A stretch of DNA of 16,372 nt from Bacillota bacterium (GCA_023416655.1 JAEZHK010000021.1:1-16372); one strand, 5' to 3'; positions 1 through 5,748 are shown, counted from the stretch's first letter. Notes: generated by a model not told the origin, from the sequence alone. Numbers and translations: made by a program.

Positions 1-1
1 G

Positions 2-346
2 CCGACGCCCGAACCCATCCCCGAAGGTCAGGTAGTGGAAAACGCGACGGTCGACCATCTGGCGGATCTGCTCAACGGTCAGGATCCCGCCCCCGATCCG
101 CTCTATGACCGGAACACCGCCGTCCTCTGGCTGCAGCAGCAGCTGACCGCCATGCTGTACTTCGTGGACGGCAAGAACAGCGGCGTGTACGACCAGCCCA
201 CCTTCGACGCGGTGACGAAGCTGCAGGAAGACCTGGGCTTGGACCTGAAGGCGTCCGATTACGGCCTGGTCGGAAAGAAGACGCTTAACGCCATCCTGGA
301 CCAGGGATCGACCTGGACCAACCCGGGCGACCCGATCGACAGGTAG
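2..346 (+). CDS. Peptidoglycan-binding domain protein, C-terminal part (5' truncated by window edge)
   Basis: The reading frame is open from base 2 and ends at a TAG at 344-346, so only the last ~114 residues are present. A Pro/Glu-rich linker (PTPEPIPEGQ) precedes a PG_binding_1-like domain. The domain shows the usual pattern: a repeated-helix start (AVLWLQQQLTAM), a GVYDQPTFDAVTKLQ segment (compare the family's G.fd..T..Av..fQ), and a closing LVGKKTLNAIL. A GTG at 35 is the first start-like codon but has no convincing ribosome site and falls in the linker, so the true start is upstream. Such a domain at the very C-terminus is known in S41 carboxyl-terminal processing proteases and in cell-wall hydrolases; which one this is cannot be told here. 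A perfect hairpin terminator follows 15 bases after the stop. Confidence 0.7.
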   Translation, partial: PTPEPIPEGQVVENATVDHLADLLNGQDPAPDPLYDRNTAVLWLQQQLTAMLYFVDGKNSGVYDQPTFDAVTKLQEDLGLDLKASDYGLVGKKTLNAILDQGSTWTNPGDPIDR

Positions 347-361
347 ACCAAGACAAAGCCA

Positions 362-393
362 GCGGCCCTGCGAACCAAGGTTCGCAGGGCCGC
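362..393. terminator. Bidirectional hairpin terminator between convergent genes
   Basis: A perfect 15-bp inverted repeat (362-376 with 379-393, arms beginning GCGGCCCTGC) has a 2-base loop. It separates a plus-strand gene ending at 346 from a minus-strand gene ending at 414. The flanking T-tracts are poor on both sides, so it may act as a stem-loop end or with other factors rather than as a textbook intrinsic terminator. Confidence 0.65.
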
Positions 394-413
394 GTCATAA
401 GCGCCTTGTTTCA

Positions 414-1325
414 TTAAGAAAGCGCCGTCGGGTCCGTATAGGACAGGCGGTCCAGGTCGGCGTAGAATGACGCGCGCTCATCCGTCGTCAACGTTCGAAG
501 CGGGCTGCGCACCGCGGCGCACCCGATGACGCCGCGGCGCACGAGGCCTTCCTTATAATGCGCGATGTTGTTCGCGCCGCTGATGCGCTCGCACAGAAGA
601 TTGGCCTTGCGCTGCAGCGACTTCGCCAGCTCGTGGTTCCCCGATTGGAAGGCGTCGTAGATGGCCACGAAGTATTCCGGGATCAGGTTGGAGTTGCCGG
701 AGATCGTGCCCTCGCCGCCGCAGGCGAGCGCCGGGTAGAACAGCTCGTCCGCGCCCGCGATCAGAGAGAATCGTCCGCTCTTTACGTTCATGAACTGGAT
801 CATGCGCGGCAGGTTCGGGTAGCTGTACTTGATGCCCAGTACGTTCTCCGCGCCCAACGCGACGCGCTCGGCAAGCGAAGGCGTGATGTCGTTGACGGCG
901 AACTGCGGGATGCCGTAGAGGTAGACCGGGAAACCCGGCGAAACGCTCTTCGCGACGGCGATGAAGTGCGCGGCCAGCTCATCCGCGTCCAGCCGGAAAT
1001 ACCACGGCGTCACGACGCCGATGCCGTCCGCGCCGCAGGCTTCCGCGTGCCTCGCAAGCTCGATGGTCTCGGCGGTGGTGATCGCGCCGACCATTGAAAA
1101 GACGTTCACGCGCCCGGCCGCCGCTTTAACGCAGGTTTCGAGCACGCGCTTGCGCTCGTCCGTCGTCATGAGGCCCATCTCCCCGGCGGAGCCGTTCGGG
1201 TACAGGCCGTGGACGCCCTTTTCGATCAAAATTTCGCATAGGCGCTTTAGGCCCGCAAAATCGATGCTCTGATCCCCGTTCATCGGCGTGACGACCGGCG
1301 TGTTGACGCCAACCATTTTCTTCAT
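414..1325 (-). CDS. Dihydrodipicolinate synthase / N-acetylneuraminate lyase family aldolase
   Basis: A 303-residue (beta/alpha)8 class I aldolase of normal family length. Visible family features: an N-terminal TPVVTPM strand, the GSAGE pocket loop at 45-49 (GTTGE/GSTGE in DapA/NanA), the YLYGIP motif carrying the catalytic Tyr137, and the Schiff-base Lys166 in LGIKYS, followed by AGADE (190-194). The enzyme would cleave or form a 2-keto acid in the cytosol. The family includes DapA, N-acetylneuraminate lyase and keto-deoxy-sugar aldolases; the sequence alone does not settle the substrate. Its place back to back with a LacI regulator and a sugar-import operon favours a catabolic aldolase over lysine synthesis (inference). 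The start is ATG at 1325, with AAGGAGG at 1333-1339 seven bases upstream. Confidence 0.88.
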   Translation of the reverse strand: MKKMVGVNTPVVTPMNGDQSIDFAGLKRLCEILIEKGVHGLYPNGSAGEMGLMTTDERKRVLETCVKAAAGRVNVFSMVGAITTAETIELARHAEACGADGIGVVTPWYFRLDADELAAHFIAVAKSVSPGFPVYLYGIPQFAVNDITPSLAERVALGAENVLGIKYSYPNLPRMIQFMNVKSGRFSLIAGADELFYPALACGGEGTISGNSNLIPEYFVAIYDAFQSGNHELAKSLQRKANLLCERISGANNIAHYKEGLVRRGVIGCAAVRSPLRTLTTDERASFYADLDRLSYTDPTALS

Positions 1326-1351
1326 CTCTCTGCCTCCTTCGGTGCATGTCC

Positions 1352-1380
1352 ATCTTACGCCGCGCCCCCGGCGCTGTCAA
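1352..1380 (-). promoter_or_regulatory. Sigma-A-type promoter of the aldolase gene
   Basis: Read on the minus strand: TTGACA (1380-1375), 17-bp spacer, TAAGAT (1357-1352). The -35 is perfect and the -10 matches 4 of 6. Transcription would begin about 20 bases before the ATG, just ahead of the ribosome site. Confidence 0.6.
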
Positions 1381-1384
1381 CAGG

Positions 1385-1418
1385 GCTTTCGCATGTGCCC
1401 CCGAGCACATGCGAAAGC
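1385..1418. repeat. Perfect 14-bp inverted repeat just upstream of the aldolase promoter
   Basis: GCTTTCGCATGTGC (1385-1398) is exactly mirrored by GCACATGCGAAAGC (1405-1418) around a 6-base centre. It begins 5 bp upstream of the -35 box of the minus-strand promoter. No T-tract follows on either strand, so it does not look like an intrinsic terminator. An operator, activator site or cruciform is possible. Confidence 0.6.
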
Positions 1419-1420
1419 AA

Positions 1421-1638
1421 AGGGAACGGGGCCGGATTTCTAAATTTCCTGCGGGAAATTTCGGGCGCAATCCGGACGGGCGGTGTTGATCCCCGTCGGG
1501 CGGGCAAGCGCGCCCTTTAGGGGAATCCATAAGTACCGGCAAAGCCGCCGCTTATGGTTGAACATGGAGGGCTTCGGCCCTCCATACCTCCCGGTGGGTT
1601 TACCGAACGTGCCCGCCACTGGAAATTTCGGGACGCGC
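1421..1638. other. Non-coding stretch packed with consecutive hairpins
   Basis: This gap between the divergent aldolase and lacI promoters holds no believable gene. It contains several stem-loops in a row. A two-tier stem pairs CCGGATT 1432-1438 with AATCCGG 1469-1475, enclosing AAATTTCC 1442-1449 and GGAAATTT 1454-1461. GACGGG 1475-1480 pairs with CCCGTC 1492-1497. CCATAAG 1527-1533 pairs with CTTATGG 1551-1557, enclosing CGGC/GCCG with an AAA loop. ATGGAGGGC 1564-1572 pairs with GCCCTCCAT 1577-1585 around a TTCG tetraloop. GGAAATTTCGGG occurs at 1454-1465 and again at 1621-1632, bracketing most of the block. It could be a structured RNA or a dispersed repeat. Confidence 0.5.
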
Positions 1639-1668
1639 TGTACAAAAGACCCGGTCTTGTGGTAGTAT
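1639..1668 (+). promoter_or_regulatory. Probable promoter of the lacI-type gene, with internal palindrome
   Basis: TGTACA (1639-1644, 4 of 6), an 18-bp spacer and TAGTAT (1663-1668) preceded by TGG, an extended -10. The spacer is occupied by an imperfect 19-bp palindrome (1643-1661; arms CAAAAGACC and GGTCTTGTG around one base, one mismatched pair), which could be a second regulator's site. Confidence 0.4.
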
Positions 1669-1679
1669 GGTCTCACTAG

Positions 1680-1693
1680 GTTTAACGCTCAAT
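1680..1693 (+). promoter_or_regulatory. LacI-type operator-like site O1 (autoregulation)
   Basis: GTTTAACGCTCAAT has the central CG and partial dyad typical of LacI-family operators. It matches two further sites in this window (2801-2814 and 3082-3095) at 10 of 14 positions shared by all three. It lies just downstream of the predicted -10, around the start of transcription. Confidence 0.45.
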
Positions 1694-1715
1694 CTGACGA
1701 CAGGGGATGAGCGCC

Positions 1716-2741
1716 ATGGTGACCATCGACGACATTGCCCGCGAGGCGGGTGTCAGCTGCACCACGGTTTCCAACGTGATCCTGGGCCGGAGCAACCGCG
1801 TGTCGCAGCATACCAAGGACAACATCAACCGCATCATCCGGGAGCGGGGCTACGTGCCCAACATGTCCGCGCGCGCGCTGGTCTCCCGCACGTCCAAGGT
1901 GGTGGCGCTGATCAACCACCTGGACCCCAAGACCAGCGGCAACTTCATGGAGGACCCGTTCCACACCGCGTTCATCGGCGCCATCGAGGAGGCGCTGAGG
2001 CAGGGCGGCTATTACCTGATGCTGCGCACCGTTACGAACTCGGAGGATCTCACGGCGTTCCTTCGCAACTGGAACGTGGACGGCCTCTTCATGACGGGCC
2101 TCTTCGAGCACGAGGAGCTTCATCAGACGCTGGCGGGCGCCGGAAAGCCCGTGGTGCTGGTGGACAGCTACCTCGGCGACTACGGCGGCGTGGTGAACGT
2201 GGGCCTTCAGGACTATGAGGGCGCGCTGCTGGCCACGAGATACCTTCTGGAGCAGAACCACCGCAGGATCGCCTTCGCCGGCCCGCCCATCCGGGTTGGC
2301 GGGGTGGTGGAGCGGCGGCTGATGGGCTACAAGGCGGCGCTTGAGGAAGCGGGCGTGCCGTTCGACCCGGAGATCGTGTTCGAGCGCGAATTCTCCACCA
2401 CCGGCACGATTGAGTTGGGCGCGCTGCTGGCCGACCGGCGGGACATCACGGCGCTCTTCGCCACCGCCGACATCATGGCGGCAGGCATCATGTCCGGGCT
2501 TCAGCAGAACGGGCGCAAGGTGCCGGACGACTTCTCCGTGGTGGGGTTTGACGACATCAACTGGTGCCGCATGACCATGCCCATGCTGACCACCGTGCAC
2601 CAGGACGCGGGCCGCAAGGGCGAAATCGCCGCCGGGGCGATGATGGCGCTGCTCGAGGGCGAGGCGGTCCCGGAGCGCAACACCATCCTGCCGGTGCGCC
2701 TCGTCGTCCGCGACAGCGTGCGCGCGCTGCCGGGCGCGTAA
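1716..2741 (+). CDS. LacI-family transcriptional regulator of the sugar locus
   Basis: A 341-residue LacI/GalR repressor of normal length. The N-terminal helix-turn-helix is at 3-22 (IDDIAREAGVSCTTVSNVI region), then the hinge with YVPNMSARAL (46-55) and a periplasmic-binding-protein-like effector domain from about 60 to the end. That domain shows LVDSYL, the ALFATADIMAAG strand-helix and VVGFDDINW, all family hallmarks. The start was set at ATG 1716 because AGGGG at 1702-1706 is nine bases away; the in-frame ATG at 1707 directly abuts that ribosome site. By family knowledge it binds an operator and is released by a sugar ligand. Three similar operator-like sequences, one at its own promoter and two before the transporter operon, suggest what it controls. 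The ligand is unknown. Confidence 0.92.
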   Translation: MVTIDDIAREAGVSCTTVSNVILGRSNRVSQHTKDNINRIIRERGYVPNMSARALVSRTSKVVALINHLDPKTSGNFMEDPFHTAFIGAIEEALRQGGYYLMLRTVTNSEDLTAFLRNWNVDGLFMTGLFEHEELHQTLAGAGKPVVLVDSYLGDYGGVVNVGLQDYEGALLATRYLLEQNHRRIAFAGPPIRVGGVVERRLMGYKAALEEAGVPFDPEIVFEREFSTTGTIELGALLADRRDITALFATADIMAAGIMSGLQQNGRKVPDDFSVVGFDDINWCRMTMPMLTTVHQDAGRKGEIAAGAMMALLEGEAVPERNTILPVRLVVRDSVRALPGA

Positions 2742-2768
2742 AGCGGATGTTAAATCTTACGCGAACTC

Positions 2769-2797
2769 TTTACATTCGCCCTTTCTTTTGATACCAT
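2769..2797 (+). promoter_or_regulatory. Promoter of the sugar-uptake operon
   Basis: TTTACA (2769-2774, 5 of 6), an exact 17-bp spacer, then TACCAT (2792-2797) preceded by TGA, an extended -10. Transcription would start near 2804, giving a leader of about 330 bases before the binding-protein gene that includes a 160-bp palindromic repeat. Confidence 0.55.
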
Positions 2798-2800
2798 GCA

Positions 2801-2814
2801 GTTGAACGATAAAC
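2801..2814 (+). promoter_or_regulatory. LacI-type operator-like site O2
   Basis: GTTGAACGATAAAC begins 3 bases after the -10 of the operon promoter, covering the predicted transcription start. This is the usual place for a repressing LacI-family operator. It shares GTTGAACG and the flanking AAC with the site at 3082-3095. Confidence 0.5.
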
Positions 2815-2867
2815 CTAGCAGCCCTCCTGTCACATCGCCCGGTTTTTTCAATTTCCGTATGCGTCTA

Positions 2868-3027
2868 ATACCAATGGAAATCAGTAATACTTCCAAAGCA
2901 GGGAGGGGTTTTCGATGCAGGGCAAGGAGCCGGAGCGAGGCGTAGCAGCGCTACGTTGAGCGGAGAGCGACACAGCACTGCGCGAAAAGGACCCCTGCGA
3001 CGAAGCATTAATGGTTGGAATTGGTAT
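2868..3027 (+). repeat. Palindromic MITE-like repeat, copy A (160 bp, in operon leader)
   Basis: The ends are inverted: ATACCAAT at 2868-2875 and ATTGGTAT at 3020-3027, with further imperfect pairing inward (16 of the first 21 positions). Inside are GCAGGG 2898-2903 with CCCTGC 2993-2998, TTTTCG 2909-2914 with CGAAAA 2983-2988, and a central hairpin CGTAGC 2941-2946 / GCTACG 2950-2955 with loop AGC. Nearly the same sequence recurs at 4722-4882. GGGAGGGG (2901-2908) stands six bases before ATG 2915, opening a 14-codon frame that stops at 2957-2959. No target duplication is evident and no transposase is nearby. Confidence 0.8.
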
Positions 3028-3081
3028 CAAACAGGTCCCCCGCCCCCGCGCCCCTTCCCCGGAATGTGGAATGCATGGCAG

Positions 3082-3095
3082 GTTGAACGTTGAAC
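3082..3095 (+). promoter_or_regulatory. LacI-type operator-like site O3
   Basis: GTTGAACGTTGAAC is a 7-base direct repeat that also forms a near-perfect dyad about the central CG; only position 4 breaks it. It lies 281 bp centre to centre from O2 and 40 bases before the binding-protein start codon. It could be an auxiliary operator or roadblock, with the palindromic repeat copy A lying between the two sites. Confidence 0.45.
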
Positions 3096-3134
3096 TTCGC
3101 CCGCCGCCGCATCCAATCATGTAAGGAGGTTCCC

Positions 3135-4523
3135 ATGAACACGAAAAGACTGGTCAGCCTGCTCGTCGCGCTCATCCTGATGGTTTCCCCGTTCTCCATG
3201 GCCTCGGCCGAGTCCGGGAAGGTCAAGCTCAAGCTGGGCATCTGGCCGGAGGACACGATGACCGCGGAAGTCGAATTGCACCAGGGCTACGCCAAGACCT
3301 TCTCCGAGACCCACCCCAATGTGGAAGTCGTGCCCGCCTATTACAAGTACGCCACCGACACCTTCGTGTCCCTCGCCGAGTCGGGCAACCTGCCCACCAT
3401 CTTTGAGTCCTGGTACACCGAGCCGCAGAAGCTGATCAAGGGCGGCTTCGTGAAGGACATCACCGACCTTCTGGCCGCGCGCGGCTGGCTGGACGCCATC
3501 AACCCCTCCATCCGCAAGATCATGAGCGACGGCAATGGCCGCGTGTACGGCATCCCGCGGGACGGCTACGCGCTGGGCCTGATGTGCAACGTGGAGCTGT
3601 TTGAAGAAGCGGGCCTGGCAAACGCTGACGGCACCATTCAGTATCCCAAGACCTGGGAAGAGCTGGCCGCCGCCGCCAAGACCATCAAGGACAAGACCGG
3701 CTCCGCGGGCCTCTGCCTGCTGGCCAAGGACGCCGCGGGCGGCTGGCACTTCTCGAACATCGCCTGGGCGTTCGGCGCGGACCTCTGCACCGTGGACGAG
3801 AACGGCAAGTTCAAGGCCAACCTCAATACCCCCGAAGCCATCGCCGCGATGGAGTACGTCAAGAGCCTGAAGTGGACCTACGACGTTCTGACCGCTGACC
3901 CCACAAACGAAGACTGGGGCACCGGCTTCTCCGAGCTGGGCACCGGCAGCGCGGCCATGTACATCGGCGCCAACGACGCCGTGCAGCAGCCCACCTACGC
4001 CAACGGCCTGCCGGTGGACAAACTGGCGCTGGTTCCCATGCCGGCCGGCCCGGGCGGCCAGTTCTCCCTCTCCGGCGGCACGCCCTACATGTTCGCGGCC
4101 AACGCCACCGATGAGGAAGTGAACGCGGCGCTGGACTACCTCGAAGTCATGGGCAAGGCGCCCGTCGCCTCCGACGCCGCCATCAAAGGCATGAAAGCCG
4201 ACGCGGAATACCGCGTGGCGAACGGCATCCCGGTCATCCCGCGCTTCCCCTGCTGGACCAAGCAGGAGCTGCTCGACGCCGAGGCCGCCATCATCAAGGA
4301 GTACAATAACGTCAACACCGCGCTCTTTGACGAGTACTTCGCCATCACCAAGAAAGAAGGCAACCTGCACATGGAGGAAGAAGGCTCCACGCAGGACATG
4401 TACGCGGAGCTTACGAAGGTGCTGCAGGCCGTCGTCACCGACCAGAACGCCGACGTGGCCGCGCTGATGAAGACCGCCAGCGACAACTACCAGACCATCC
4501 TCGACAACGGCGTCAACAAGTAA
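3135..4523 (+). CDS. Extracellular sugar-binding protein of ABC importer (SBP family 1)
   Basis: A 462-residue family-1 solute-binding protein. ATG 3135 was chosen because AAGGAGGT (3123-3130) precedes it and a signal peptide follows directly: basic MNTKR, a hydrophobic core (LVSLLVALILMV) and an ASA cleavage-like site near residue 25. There is no lipobox Cys, unlike most Gram-positive binding proteins. The mature part shows LKLGIWPED at the first strand, PTIFESWYTEPQKL, KTWEELAAAAKTIKD in the middle, and the SGGTPYMF region late in the fold, as in oligosaccharide binders. It would capture sugar outside the membrane and deliver it to the two permeases encoded downstream. Expression is probably set by the promoter at 2769 and the operators O2/O3. 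A hairpin follows the stop, which would favour excess binding protein over permease. Confidence 0.9.
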   Translation: MNTKRLVSLLVALILMVSPFSMASAESGKVKLKLGIWPEDTMTAEVELHQGYAKTFSETHPNVEVVPAYYKYATDTFVSLAESGNLPTIFESWYTEPQKLIKGGFVKDITDLLAARGWLDAINPSIRKIMSDGNGRVYGIPRDGYALGLMCNVELFEEAGLANADGTIQYPKTWEELAAAAKTIKDKTGSAGLCLLAKDAAGGWHFSNIAWAFGADLCTVDENGKFKANLNTPEAIAAMEYVKSLKWTYDVLTADPTNEDWGTGFSELGTGSAAMYIGANDAVQQPTYANGLPVDKLALVPMPAGPGGQFSLSGGTPYMFAANATDEEVNAALDYLEVMGKAPVASDAAIKGMKADAEYRVANGIPVIPRFPCWTKQELLDAEAAIIKEYNNVNTALFDEYFAITKKEGNLHMEEEGSTQDMYAELTKVLQAVVTDQNADVAALMKTASDNYQTILDNGVNK

Positions 4524-4551
4524 ACCGCGCCGCGGCGCGCAAAACAATCAC

Positions 4552-4595
4552 GGGGCTGCCGCAGACCGCTTTCAAAGCCGGTTCTGGGCAGCCCC
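4552..4595. terminator. Long imperfect hairpin after the binding-protein gene (partial terminator)
   Basis: GGGGCTGCC (4552-4560) pairs with GGCAGCCCC (4587-4595), and inner pairing CAGA/TCTG and GCTTT/AAAGC extends the stem to a 1-base loop. The T-tract is weak, so leaky termination or mRNA 3'-end protection is more likely than a full stop. Both are common between binding-protein and permease genes. Confidence 0.65.
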
Positions 4596-4608
4596 AGGTT
4601 TCAAAAGA

Positions 4609-4617
4609 TGATATAAT
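4609..4617 (+). promoter_or_regulatory. Extended -10 promoter before the permease genes
   Basis: A perfect TATAAT (4612-4617) with TGA just upstream forms an extended -10. No -35 match lies at the right distance, and that space is taken by the preceding hairpin. It could give the permeases and GH65 their own low-level transcript. Confidence 0.4.
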
Positions 4618-4642
4618 GAAGCGGGCGGTCCCGTCGCACAGC

Positions 4643-4654
4643 GAAAGCGCTTCA
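4643..4654 (+). promoter_or_regulatory. Possible cre/LacI-family operator near the permease start
   Basis: GAAAGCGCTTCA contains the AAGCGCTT dyad core (4645-4652) seen in CcpA cre sites, about 25 bases downstream of the TATAAT box. The outer positions fit the cre consensus poorly, and the site does not match the O1-O3 consensus. Carbon-catabolite control is a guess. Confidence 0.25.
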
Positions 4655-4675
4655 TTTCGGGGAGGTTGAGCGGGC

Positions 4676-5740
4676 ATGACAAAATTTGAAGGCGCGATTG
4701 CCCGGAATACCGGGGCGAGGGATGCCAATCCAAAATATTACTTCGTCCAAAGCGGCGAGGAATTTTCGATGCAGAGCAAGGAGCCGCAGCGCAGGAATAG
4801 CAGCGCTATTTCAAGCGGAGAGCGACACAGCTATGCGCGAAAAGGACCGCCGCGACGACGAAAGAATGTTTGGGAGTGGCATAAAAAGGAGCTGGTGGCG
4901 TGGTCCATCATGCTGCCGGGCGTGGTGCTCTTCGCGTTTTTCGTGTGGTCGCCGCTTCTGGAGAGCGTCAGGCTATCGCTCTACGAGGCCAAGGGCATCC
5001 GCCTTCAGCAGTTCGTGTGTTTTGATAACTACCTGCGCGTCTTTTCCCACCCGAACTTCTCCCCAGCGCTCCGAAACACCTTCCTCTACATCCTGTGGTC
5101 GCTGGGTCTGGGGTTCTGGGTGCCCATCATCATCGCCGCGCTGGTGAGCGAGACAGCGCATTTCCGGGGCTTTTTCCGGGTGGGCGTGTACTTCCCCAAC
5201 ATCATCCCGGGTCTCGCCACGGTCATGATGTGGGGCTTCCTGTTCCGGCCGGGCGACACGGGCGTCCTCAACATCTTCCTCCACGCCTTCGGCATCGGCC
5301 CGCAGCCCTGGCTGACCAACCCCCGCTGGACCATCCCGCTGATCATCCTGACCATGACGTGGAAGTCCGCCGGAAGCACGGCGCTCATCTACATGGCGGG
5401 CATCAGCGGCATTAGTCCCGAGCTCTACGAAGCCGCCACCGTGGACGGCGCGAAGCCCCTCAAACGCTTCCTCCACATCACGCTGCCCGGCATTCTGGAA
5501 CTTGGCAAGACCCTTCTGATCCTTCAGGTGATTGCGGTGTTCCAGATCCTCTACGAGCCGCTGGTCATGACCAACGGCGGCCCCAACAACGCCAGCATCT
5601 CCATCATGCAGCAGGTGTACAAGTACGCCTTCGAGGACTACAACTACCCGATGGCCGCCGCGCTGTCGGTCATGATCTCGATCATCCTTTGCGTGATGAC
5701 TGTCGTCTACTTCCGCGTGACAAAGCGGGCGGAAAGGTAG
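4676..5740 (+). CDS. Sugar ABC transporter permease (MalF/UgpA type) with repeat-derived N-terminus
   Basis: A 354-residue inner-membrane permease. Membrane segments begin at about 73-93 (AWSIMLPGVVLFAFFVW) and continue through helices near 136-156, 170-190, 219-240, 276-296 and 327-346. The EAA loop for the ATPase is EAATVDGAKPLKRF at 252-265, followed by LPG. Relatives are usually about 290 residues; the excess is the N-terminus, where residues 16-69 are encoded by palindromic repeat copy B, read in frame. Two starts are possible: ATG 4676 with GGGGAGG ten bases upstream, or ATG 4769 inside the repeat with GGCGAGG (4754-4760). No in-frame start with a ribosome site exists between the repeat and the first helix, so some repeat sequence must be translated if the gene works. 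The next permease starts 8 bases after the stop. Confidence 0.85.
   Translation: MTKFEGAIARNTGARDANPKYYFVQSGEEFSMQSKEPQRRNSSAISSGERHSYARKGPPRRRKNVWEWHKKELVAWSIMLPGVVLFAFFVWSPLLESVRLSLYEAKGIRLQQFVCFDNYLRVFSHPNFSPALRNTFLYILWSLGLGFWVPIIIAALVSETAHFRGFFRVGVYFPNIIPGLATVMMWGFLFRPGDTGVLNIFLHAFGIGPQPWLTNPRWTIPLIILTMTWKSAGSTALIYMAGISGISPELYEAATVDGAKPLKRFLHITLPGILELGKTLLILQVIAVFQILYEPLVMTNGGPNNASISIMQQVYKYAFEDYNYPMAAALSVMISIILCVMTVVYFRVTKRAER
4722..4882 (+). repeat. Palindromic MITE-like repeat, copy B (161 bp, inside permease gene)
   Basis: It is homologous to copy A along its length and in the same orientation. Terminal inverted repeats: the left 18 bases from ATGCCAAT match the reverse complement of the right end (ending GTGGCAT) at 15 of 18 positions. 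Stems corresponding to copy A are GCGGCG 4752-4757 with CGCCGC 4848-4853, and AATAGC 4796-4801 with GCTATT 4805-4810 (loop AGC). The stem bases differ from copy A but remain paired. One extra base relative to copy A, near 4790, changes the reading frame; here the frame is open from end to end. Confidence 0.8.
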
Positions 5741-5748
5741 GGGCGCGC

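Noticed and set aside
1440..1676. Overlapping short open frames on both strands in the hairpin-rich gap (also 1483-1665 plus)
   Set aside because: No ribosome site, and they coincide with stems; more likely by-products of structured non-coding DNA. Kept only as part of the hairpin block.
1707..1715. ATG 1707 as start of the LacI-type regulator
   Set aside because: The only ribosome site (AGGGG, 1702-1706) touches this ATG; ATG 1716 is at the right distance and gives the usual family N-terminus.
3028..3081. C-rich tract after repeat copy A as a further repeat
   Set aside because: Simple C/G-rich sequence with no second copy or pairing partner seen.
3117..4547. Minus-strand open frame of 476 codons opposite the binding-protein gene
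   Set aside because: It is a GC-rich antisense shadow with no ribosome site and low-complexity His/Val/Gly/Arg composition; the opposite strand has a clear signal peptide and family motifs.
4643..4654. Fourth copy of the O1-O3 operator motif
   Set aside because: It has a central CG dyad but not the GTTNAACG half-site; listed only as a weak cre-like site.
4686..5147. Second plus-strand frame through repeat copy B and into the permease
   Set aside because: It shows the repeat is open in two frames, but past the repeat it is out of frame with the permease helices and looks random.
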